NCBI GenBank assembly: GCA_022496185.1 | Contig: WTXG01000105.1 | Location: 1-64,000, forward strand | Reading direction: 5' to 3' | Source: Multifurca ochricompacta | Taxonomy: Eukaryota > Basidiomycota > Agaricomycetes > Russulales > Russulaceae | Length of the DNA: 64,000 bases | Shown here: positions 46,013-55,748 of the stretch, in pieces | Layout: each line of letters begins with the position of its first letter | Position numbering within the stretch: the first letter of the stretch is position 1 | Translations under genes and position numbers: made by a program | The notes under the pieces: generated by a model | Told to the model about the DNA's origin: nothing | What the model saw: only the letters and a program-made list of their open reading frames with translations | Database searches by the model: none

Positions 46013-49000
46013 CCGTGCGCGAACGCCTCTGCGGTGGAACGTGTAAGACGTGGTTCACCGATGGCCAATAATGTGTCCGTATATAGATAGTGCACCAATA
46101 CAAGCATCGAAAGGGGGTGCACGCCGGCGATGGCAAGGCGAGGGGTCTCTGCTAACGCCCGTGGGGGTCCCGCGCCGTTTCGAGGGCTTGGCGCTGGCAG
46201 GAGCTTCACGGAAACCCCAGACTCGCGATCGTGAAGACTGCCAAGGTCACCGAGTACGCGAGCGAGAGCGGCACAACCTGCAGAGAGCACGACTCTGTGT
46301 ACAGGAAGCTCAGTTGAACCTTGCATACGAAGCACCAGGTCTGCACCATGGGTTAATATACTTATTGCAAATATCCCCTGGCCCAAGACACCAGATCTAC
46401 CCCGCGCGGTCCGATCCTGAGCAAGAATATCCCAGAGGCATAGAAATCTCCTGCACATCTCCCTAGCGACGTTAGAACATGTCCTCCTACACTGCCCCTT
46501 GTATGCCCAAGCATGGGTGATATGGATGCTAACCCCCAGGGACCTTGACGGCCCTACCTGGCCTCAGGTCTTCAATCACTGCGGACACGTGGACCACCTG
46601 CTGGAGTTCCTCCAGGACACACGGGCCTTCGTTGGCCCGATTGCCTCACGCCGCCCCGCGATCCGGATTAAGTGGGTGGACCTTGGTGACTTGTAAATTT
46701 TTCACTTATCATGTTTGCTGCATGGCCTCTGGTTTCTGTATGGCCTCTCTGCCTTAGAACTTTACATAGTGTTTTCCCTCTGGGTTTAGCACCATCGATT
46801 CCCTCCTTTGTCCGTAGTAACAGTAGCTACATTGTATCCGGATGTGGCCGCGCGATTGGGCACCGTCCCGCAAGCGCGAATAAAATCGATTACAAAAAAA
46901 GAGAAATCGCTTGTCCATCACGTGCGAGCGCTTCTCTCTCGAAACCTAATCCTCTTCGTCACCCACCATAAAACGAGGCAGCACCTTAGTCGCCTGACTC
47001 ACCAATGTTCCTAGCTTTGGCTCGATGCGCATACACCCATTCTCCGTGCGCGTAAATGAGATGTACGGCCGCAAACGTGCTATGTCCTCCGCGAAATCGT
47101 TCCCCACGAGCACAATTTCTGGCGGCCGATAAGGCTGGCGTAGAGCAGCCAAGCCGCCCGTGTCATTGGCACGCACCGCGACGGCACGTTGCAATCCTGT
47201 CACGCGCACAAAAGGCGATGCTTTGGCACCACCGCTCCGCGAGTGCACAAAAACGTGCCCTGACTCGGTGCATATAATAAGTGACCCATCGCTACCAAGG
47301 GCCGCATCCTATAATCACCTCCTCAGCCTCGAGGAGAGAGAGCCGATAGTGCGGCATACGTGTACGGCGCTCCATTGCTTTCGAAGTGCCCAAACACGCT
47401 GCGGTTGTACGGGAATGGGACGCTCGCCTGGAGCGGGAGGCGTCGGAACGTTGAAAGTGAATATCTCGCCAGCAGATGAGACTGTGGAAAACATGCTCTC
47501 ATTGCAAAACACTTGCGCGGTGGTTATGGTTCGGGAAGCCTGGGGTGGTCGATAGGCCAGAAAGTCGAGTGGAAGGCGCGTCGGGGATGGAAACATGACA
47601 CGAGACTGAGCGTCGTTGCAAAGAAGTATCACATCCTGTGTCGACAGAAGACAGACCATCGCAGTGTCCTGGGCAAAGGGAGTTAGGTTAATACACCCGA
47701 GCTGCGGTTTACACGCACATTCAGAGCAACAGAAATTACAGGTTTCGTAACCTTCGTGACTACCCTTGGGATAGGTTGTACTGGACTTGCATTCTTGTCG
47801 TACCCAAGCTGACCGTTGTTCTTCCCCCATGTGAACAATACATTGTCGGTCCAACATGCGCTCGCGCTCTTACATGCGGCAACACCCCGTACGCGCTCGC
47901 GCCTCAGGGGACCACTGATAACCCGTGGTGAGCTCTGCACATGAGGCGCAGGTACATCGTATCCCAGCTGAGAGAAGCGCCCAAGGCCCCAGGATAAAAC
48001 GACGCCGTCTGATGTAAGAGCGAGGGTGTGGTCCTGGCCGACCGCGATGGCGGTAATCTTAACATCGGACGCTAGCTGGATTATTGGTGAGAGTGAGGGT
48101 TGTGTATGTTGACCACCGCCAGGGCCAAGCCTACGCATAAAATTGACATCAGCTAAGAAGTCATGTTGCATATTGAAAGTAACGTACCGTCCCGTGCTAG
48201 CAAAGCCACATGCGCGGATGTTGACGCGAGACTCATCGGTAACTACCACTGTTGAAAAGAAATGGTCAGAAGAAAACTTCTTGCCAGCGATCGCAAATCT
48301 CGGTGCGCTATGGAGTGGGCAGTGCCTTCACGAGAAGGATAGTTTGATTAGAAAAAATATTCTTGACATACCGGTATGCAGTCGCGACATTTGAACATCT
48401 CGAACCAGGGCGTGCTGCAGCTTGAGCGCAATTGTTTCGCTTTTGCGTGAGCCCGCGTCACGTTCATCCGCATCTCGTCCATCCACGTTACGAGGTCTAA
48501 GGACAACCTGTTCAGGATGAATACGATCGTCGGTATTACCATGGCCAAGGGAGGCATTCCTGTAATGAGCCTGCATAAGGAAAATGCGGAATATACGAGT
48601 CCAGGCGCTGGCTCACCTATTCGCGCCCCATGTGTACAGTTCAAGACCAGCTGGGATGTTATATTTATTTGGCATTGTATCCTCGACAGTAGTATTGTAG
48701 AGGTCGAAGGCTCGATATCCCTCTACATCCTTTAGTGCAGTGTCGGTATCGCTCCTCTGCAGTAAAAGAATTCTATAAGATAGCTCAACATTATATCACA
48801 GGGCATGATGTAGTGTGCCAAGATACGTGCCCAGCAGAAAGATTCCCGTTATACAGTGCGCGGTGCAACGCTGTCCAATGACTCTCCACGTCCTGCAAGT
48901 TCACGCTAATCCCAGGGTGGGCGAGAAGCATCCGCACATATTCGGTGGCCGCCGCATCCAAAGCAGCGCAAGCGAGATGCAAAACGGTGCGACCTAGCCA

Positions 49001-49096
49001 GTCTCGCGCATTGACGTCAGTTGCAGAAGCGGCGGCAAGCTGCCGCTGAAAGGCAACTTGGTCTCGATAGTAAAAGTAGGCATGGAGCGAGGTCAT
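46013..49096 (-). pseudogene. ankyrin-RCC1-BTB protein gene (IBtk/Btb3-like), disrupted
   Basis: Read right to left. Two ankyrin repeats (DVNARDWLGRTVLHLACAALDAA, NLQDVESHWTALHRALYNGN; 49060-48830) are followed by DTDTALKDVEGYRAFDLYNTTV. RCC1 blades follow (LELYTWGANR, VGQDHTLALTSDGVVLSWGLGRFSQLGY, LFTWGKNNGQLGY, SLIICTESGHVFVHSR; 48650-47220). The BTB domain is at 46340-46050 (HGADLVLRMQGSTELPVHRVVLSAGCAALARVL). This order matches IBTK and S. pombe Btb3, Cul3 ubiquitin-ligase adaptors. A LINE sits between RCC1 and BTB, and the 3' end is cut at 46012 against FMO copy 1, so no full protein can be made. Confidence 0.8.
46449..46901 (+). mobile_element. 5'-truncated LINE in the BTB gene (TSD agaaatc)
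   Basis: Opposite strand to the gene; flanked by agaaatc at 46442-46448 and 46902-46908. The coding part is the C-terminus of ORF2: LATLEHVLLHCPLYAQAWVIW to RIKWVDLGDL, stop at 46694-46696. The 3' UTR has the shared tail (cagtagctacattgta, gtggccgcgcgattggg, gcgcgaataaaatcgatt) and seven A. Confidence 0.85.
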
Positions 49097-49636
49097 GCAG
49101 GGGTACGAGGTGACGGCGAAGCCTTCAAGGAGCAGAACTCCGTTGAGGCTGGGCGGTCTTAGTATCGCCGCGTTTGCAAGGCTTGCACAGAGACAAAACT
49201 TGAGCCTCGTTGAGCGGTTACAAGGCTGGATGCGAGACTGTGTTGAGGGCGATCGTAAGGGTTAAGAGCCCTCGAGGTGCTTCGGGGGTTGACAGTGCCG
49301 GTGAATTGCCTGAACGTGGGAAGAGGAGATGGGCTTAGAAGAGACAAGCGAAGCCGCTGTGGTGTTTTGAAGCTGGCACAGTGGTGATGGTGAGGTGATG
49401 GCTCGATGGTAAGTCTCGGGCGTGAGTGCAAGGTCAAAAATGGCAACTGACTCAGACCTCCTGGGAAAGGCAATCTATACTACTAGACTCTCTCCATATC
49501 GTAGGGGAAAAGAGTATCGTAGTGCTAACTGTACTGTAGTCCAATCTCCTACTGACCACTTTATCACTTATCTCCTGACTCCTTCTTTGTATGTGATATT
49601 ACTTGTGACTTAATCCTAAGATATTGTTCAGACCAA
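49097..49636. other. upstream region of the BTB gene
   Basis: A minus-strand 104-codon frame (49473-49159) is rich in Ser/Pro/Arg with no recognisable domain. The frame just above the proposed ATG is open and could extend the gene N-terminus (PSLNGVLLLEGFAVTSYPC). Otherwise nothing supported. Confidence 0.4.
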
Positions 49637-49820
49637 ATGTTGAGCCAAAATACCAGAATAGATTGAGCAGAGATGCTGGGTGACTATGATGAGATCAGAT
49701 AGTGATATGATCCTAATACATCCAAAATCGGGCATCTGATTGTTAATGAGATTAGTTTAATAGCTTATATAGTACATCTAGGAACATGCAAATGTATATA
49801 GAGCTGCTATAGAGGGTCAA
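49637..49820 (+). repeat. truncated copia-2-family LTR
   Basis: Begins tgttgagccaaaatacc. It shares gatcctaatacatccaaaa and catgcaaatgtatata with the minus-strand reading of the copia 2 LTR (so plus orientation here). It fades out near 49820. No TSD seen. Confidence 0.6.
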
Positions 49821-50160
49821 AAAACAGTCCTGATGTTTATCTGCTACATGGCTGTCATGGGTCAAAGACATCAGCCATTATATAAGCAAGTTATGATCAA
49901 ACACTGACAAATCATCGTGTCTGTCTTAACCTTTCCTTCCGCTTTACTTACATTATCCACACTCTGCATATACATAGTGACTGCAGAAAAGGGTCGCTTC
50001 ACTTCAGTCTCATTTCCCTTCTCTGCAGTCCCTTGTGCATCCAAGTACATAAGACCCTTCATATCCATCTATTTTGTCACTTATTGCCAGGAACCCAACC
50101 CTCACATACTCTTTAATATATAAAGCTCAGCACTCAAGTGAGCAAACCTGTTTCTATCAA

Positions 50161-52850
50161 CATGGCCTCTTCCCAAACACATGGGAACACCAGGAATCAT
50201 TCTGAGAGCCTTAAACTTAGCCACTTTGCCATTGGTAAGTATCGTCCTATCAAAGTTGTATGCATCGCTGCCCGAATTTGTGGCATCCTCGCAGCCATTC
50301 AGTCCGAAACATTCTTCTTTTGTTCTCTATAGTTTCTCACCAACTTTTATTATTCTATAGCTTTGCGCGGAAGGTGCCAAACATCAAGTTGACAGTCTAT
50401 GAAAAGGAGAGGCGGATCGGCGGTACTTGGTTCGTCAACAGATACCCTCTGAGAGTCATCTTCCCATCCATCTTCAGCGTTCAGTTCAGTCCTCAGTGAA
50501 CAGGGACTCGCATTGTGATATACCCTCCCACAGTGTAAGACACTTCCCTGTCGTCGCTCGCTCTCAAGCTGGATATCTCCATTCGTGCGTCTATCCAGTA
50601 CTAAAATAGCTTCGAGACCAATGTGCGTCGCTTTCCCAGAAGAAGTGGGCCAAGAAACACCTATCCACCTTTAGAATTACCAAACTGATGCGCTCTTGAG
50701 GGTGGTAGGTAGACTGGTCTGGATTCTACGCCTCTGGGCTCGAGATCCTCGGTTACCTCAATCGAGTCGTCGAAAAGTACAAGCTCATGTGCTCCATAAA
50801 ACTGCAACACGAGCTCACGCAGGCCTCGTAGGATGAAGTGACAGGCAAATGACACCTCAGGATCCGGCATGATGGAGACGGTGACGCGGAGATTGAGGAC
50901 AAGACGTACCTGCTTCTCATGGGTGTTGGTGTCCTTCATTCCAGGTCTTGGTGATTTCCGTGGACGCGTACTGCACAGTGCGCTGTGGGACGTCAACGAG
51001 GAGGGTGGGTGGGAAGAATATGTGAGAGACTGGGGGGATAAGGCCATCGGTATCATTGGAAACGTGCGTGACGGGTAGCGTGCTAAGTCCTCCCCCCTAA
51101 CGCACTCTTTCGTATCTTCTGACTGGTGTCTTGTCCTTTTGAGGGTTCTTCCGGAATCCAACTTGTCACTGCGCTTCAGTCCTTAGTCAAGTCGATCGTA
51201 AACTACACCCTCTCAAAGACGTGGATCGGAGAGTCATTCTCCCTTCGCACCATACTCGAACTCGCCGGTTGTGATCCAGGGAGCGACAACTATATGCATC
51301 ACATGATCTTTCACGCACATAGATAGAGATTCACAGCCACACTGACTTCTCTAACCTCCAAAGATTTATATTCAGAAAAGACCGCGAGGCGTTTAGGGAC
51401 GAGAAATACTATAAAGAGTTCAGGCACAAGATTGAAGCAGATCTTGATGTGTGTTCTCTATTCTATCTTGGGTGATGATCACCCTCTGAAAGTGGAATTT
51501 CTCTCGCTCTAATCAGTTGGTTGGTTGGAGAACTATACAAGGGAGAAATGAAGAGACGATTCGCTGCACGTCCGCAGCTCATAGAGAAAAGTGATTACTG
51601 TCTCTTCAGCGCTCAAGTGGATTGACCGTGTACCGTGCCGTGCTCGCTCTCAGTCGTTCCACAATTCGCCATCTGCTGTCGTCGTCTTACACCCGGTCCC
51701 GGCTACTTGGAAGCTCTATGCACGGAAAATGTGAGGGCGGGAGCGACCAATGGGCACTTGTCAGATATAATTTACTGCAGTGTCTGTTATTTTCCACAGA
51801 CGACACTCCAGACGACACCAATCACACGCATCACACCTACAGGGCATCGAGCTTGAAGACGGAAGTGCTGAACACATCGACGTGCTCGTCTGCGCGACGG
51901 GACATTCACCATCCTCGGAAGGGACGGTCTAGCGCTCAACGCAGATTGGGTCGCCACTGGAGGCGCGGAAGCTTACCTCTCAATTGCGATGGATGGATTC
52001 CCGAATTTGTTCGTTGGAGGTGGACCCAACTTGGCTGTGAATTCTGGTTCTGTTACTTGCTATATTTGAAATGTCAGGTTGAGTATGTGGTCAGTGCGAG
52101 TTTGAAGTTGCAGTGTGAGGGGTTGAAGAGTATTGAGGTTAAACGAGTTGCGGTGGATGATTGGAGGGCTTATATGGAGGTGAACGAGTGTTGTCTGTTT
52201 CCAACAACTCGGAAATTATTTCTCTCTCGGTTTGGTGACTATCGTGTTTATATTTCGTATTTCGTACAGACATTCTTCCCGAAGGTAACGTTAATGCAGC
52301 TCGCATGGGCTTTTTCTTGGTGGGGGAGCTGATATGAACCACGTGACGCGTTTGTTTTTGTCTGTTTTTTTTTCTGTTTTGGCAGACGGTCTATACGGAT
52401 CGTTGTCGCTCGTTGGTACAAGAAAGCTCAAGATCGCGTAATCGCCCTATGGTCAGGTAAGCAGTTTATCGACTCTCAGTGGTTTTAGTGGTTCATAACG
52501 TTTCCGATCTTTCAATGTTCGTGCCTTCATGCCGCACGCACGCTCACCCACTCACGATGGGAGGATTATGAGTATGAGTACCTTGACGATCCAAAGAATC
52601 AACTGGCTTGGTTAGGAGATGGGCAGACGTACAATGAAAAGGTTGGAAAGGGAGATCGTCAGTTTTTTTTCTTCCGTGTTCTTTTAAATGAGACGACTGC
52701 CACTGGGGGTGGGGAGGCGTCGCTCTTTTCTTTCTTTTTGCAGTTGCATGGTATTTGGATGAAAACGAGTTGGATTATCTGCCTGGTAAGTGTCAGCACT
52801 TGTAATGGTTGTCGTTTCCCAGGTAAACTGACTTGAGGCAGGGGCACACA
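50161..52850 (+). pseudogene. flavin-containing monooxygenase copy 2, the only one with a C-terminus
   Basis: ATG at 50161 (MASSQTHGNTRNH), with TATA-like atatataaag 40 bp upstream. The FAD motif is further eroded (VVCIAARICGILAA). The same CT in place of a GT donor follows NRYP. EDLEPRGVE-region frames, ESFSLRTILELAGCDPGSDN (51230) and NADWVATGGAEAYLSIAMDGFPNLFVGGGPN (51940-52030) are present. Beyond 52545, where the other two copies end, it continues with WEDYEYEYLDDPKNQLAWLGDGQTYNE and, after an intron, AWYLDENELDYLPG, a normal FMO-type C-terminus. Frame breaks make it a pseudogene. Confidence 0.85.
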
Positions 52851-53895
52851 CAGTACCTAAGTGATCAAAATATTCGTGCCTGGTTCCTGGGTTGCGCATC
52901 TGTGCTGGTCATGTTATATCCCCTTGTTTTTGTATGATCTGAAGGACACATAATGAATGCCCTAGTCACGAAAGTGAAAGAAGTCTGGCCCTCATTTCTT
53001 TAAGTCTCGAATTTATTATCCTGAGAAGACGGTCGTTATTCTCCGGTCCTCCGGATCCGGGGAGATACAGTCCCATCTTCATCACGAACTTTGGCTCGCA
53101 TCTTAATCCCGACAATGTAAGAATGGCTCGGGCGTTGGACGTCAAACCCTGTTTTCTGTCTCTTTCATTACAAGTCTTAACAATGAAATTCCTAGCAATT
53201 TGACTTTTAGTTCCTTACAGACTATGATATATGGTACAAGTGGGATTTATGCATGACACGAGCGATTTTACAGGATTGTGCGGGTCCTGGCATTCCCTTG
53301 GTTTCATCCTCTTTCATCTTGTGTCACATGGCTTCACCCTCTTTCTTCTGAGTCTAAATCCATCCCCTGCTTTCATCCTCTTTCATCTTGTCTCACGCAG
53401 CTTCACCCTCTTTCTTCTAAATCCATCCCCTGCTGCTTCATAACATTCCTTTAACTAGGTCTCTCTGCAAGTATATATAGTAGGGCCAGCCAGCTGAAGC
53501 AAAGGGAATCAAACAGCCATTCTCTCTCTGTCTCACTTTCTCATTCTCTTTGAATGCTAAGCAACTTCTTGACAATGTACAGCATGAGGTCAAATGGAAC
53601 CAGCAAGCAGCATAATTGCAAGTACAAGCATGACATGCCCTCAACTTCAAAGTTTTAGTTATCTCAGGGTTCCCTCTATTACTCTCATATCTCATCTCTG
53701 TCTCTCTCCATTCTGGAATACACTCTACCTCGCACTCACCGCGGATTGGATCCGTTCAGTGGTGAGTTCGAGGCAGAGGACATTCTCAAGAGAAAAAAGA
53801 CGAAAGGAGAGAGGTGTTTTGTGAACCCCGAGATAGAGAGAGCCTATGTTGCTGAGAGAACGTGAGAAAATGAAGTATTTGATAAGAATGCTGAC

Positions 53896-54307
53896 TAGTG
53901 ATGTTCCGGCCCGGCTTGGCCCAAAAGCCATGGCTTTGGCTCAGCCTGAGGCGGCTCCGGCTTTCCTGAAGTCTGGGCCGGGCCAAAGCCGCCACAGACG
54001 GCTTGGCCCTGGCCCGGCTTGGCCCAAGCCGCGGCTTTTGGCAGAGAAAATTTTATGACATATAACTAGTAGTTATAGTTCAGCTAATCCAAATCTGACT
54101 TGGTGTGTTATGTATTGCAAAGCTATATTGAAGAAAAGTTTGAAATGCCGCGATAAACATGATCACGTGACCATAATCAACCACTTTGTGATCAGATTCT
54201 ACTGATTTTGATGATTGCTATTGCACTTGTATGTGCTGTTGAAAGCCGTGGCCTGAGCCGGCGGCTTTGGCTTTTAGTTTCTCTGAGCCGGGCCAGGCAC
54301 ATCACTA
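53896..54307. mobile_element. 412-bp hAT-type MITE (TSD atgctgac)
   Basis: Terminal inverted repeats tagtgatgt/acatcacta, 8-bp TSD atgctgac at 53888-53895 and 54308-54315. The subterminal parts are packed with cggcttggccc/gggccgggcc words and the middle is AT-rich. It is absent from block 1 (20040-20060 shows the empty site). No ORF. Confidence 0.92.
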
Positions 54308-54448
54308 ATGCTGACTGGTCCCATTTAACTTGAGCTTACACTTGACATTCGTTGGTAGTCTCTTTTGCATGCAGAGAAGCAAAAGAGAAAGAGAAAATGG
54401 GGCAGAACTCTCATTGGTTTGCTTATCTTATCTGGTCCTTGTAATATA

Positions 54449-54954
54449 TGTTGAGACAGGCCAGTAGCGACCGGATAGTAGTTAGGACCGGGCAGCCGGG
54501 CTCCGGGGTGGACTCGATCTAATGATCATGATAAGATAACTTAAAGTGCGTTCCTTAACTGATTTAGATACAAATCCACATTGTATGTGCAACATGTTCC
54601 TTCACACATCTTGTCACAAGTAAATAGGACTATTTACTGCAATGATTGTCACACTTTGTGTAGTATAAAAGGCCATTACTTTGTATGCGTTCACTTCAGT
54701 TTGAGCACAAGAACTGGAGTGAGTATTACTATATCTTATCTTTACTATAGTAGGGGGTTTTACATCTTGACTTCATGTCACTTCCAACTTTTGTCCCCTA
54801 CAGTAGTTACATTGTCCTTAGATGTAGCCGCGCGATTTGGGTGCCACCCTGGAAGCGCATAATAAAATCGATTCCAAAAAAAAAGCTAACACTTAGTAAT
54901 AGCCAATCTGCTATCTAATAGATAGCTAAACCCTTTTTACAGCTGCATCTGACA
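54449..54954 (+). repeat. LTR remnant with LINE tail, block 2
   Basis: Counterpart of 37497-38004. The LINE tail here (about 54753-54884) keeps more CpG sites (agccgcgcgatttggg) than the block 1 copy (agctgcatgatttggg). Confidence 0.75.
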
Positions 54955-55001
54955 AGACCAGCTGAAGGTATGAATATTATTGTGTGAATGAGGGCAGGAT
55001 T

Positions 55002-55387
55002 TGATGAAACGCAGCTATGTAGATAGCGGATAGGTTCAGTTGTTGTGGTCAAAACTTATATATTAATTAGTATCTTAACCTATGTAGATAGCGGATAGGC
55101 TATTACTAAGCGTTAGCTAACTACAGTAAAGATAAGATACTGATACTCACTTCAGTTGTTGTGGTCAAAACTGAAGTGAACGCGTACAATGTAACGACCT
55201 TTTATACTACATAAAGGCGTGACAATCATAACAGTAAATAGTTCTATTTACTTGTGACAAGATATAAGAAGGAATGTGTTGTGCGTGCAATGTGGAATTG
55301 TATCTCAATCAGTTAATGGACGCACTTTAGCTTATCTTATCACGATCGTTAGATCGAGTCCACCCGGGAGTCCGGCTCGTCTCAACA
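55002..55387 (-). mobile_element. solo LTR, tgttgaga family (TSD ggatt), block 2 only
   Basis: 386 bp inverse orientation (tgatgaaacg to gtctcaaca), flanked by ggatt at 54997-55001 and 55388-55392. Internally tatgtagatagcggatagg and ttcagttgttgtggtcaaaa each occur twice. Block 1 has the empty site near 38053. Confidence 0.9.
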
Positions 55388-55748
55388 GGATTTTGGATTA
55401 AAGAGGACAAAACTAAGCGAGACAGGACGTACAGAAATAACATGTAAATGGCCTGAATAATGAAGTAAATGCTAAGCAAATGCTCGCATCATGCGTTTTG
55501 TTACTTGAAGATTGCATTCCGTACCTGTAACAGAGTCTGTCTGAAAGTGTCAAATATTTTTATTAAACAAAACTGTGGGGAAAAAAGAGCATATGAATTG
55601 GTCTGGAGGATTCACGGCTAGCGCCAGAGCTATCCTTACAAAAACCGAGCTAAACACTGTCCTGCATACACACATGCAAAGTAGTCCCCTTATATTTTAG
55701 AATACCCATGAAAGATGTCATTCCAAAAGCAGTTTCATACTTGTAGCT

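Noticed and set aside
49159..49473. 104-codon minus-strand ORF upstream of the BTB gene
   Set aside because: No domain, no conservation evidence, low-complexity Ser/Pro/Arg; more likely 5' untranslated sequence.
53905..54050. GC-rich stretch as a CpG island or promoter
   Set aside because: It is the subterminal part of a transposable MITE with a clear TSD, absent from the duplicate block.
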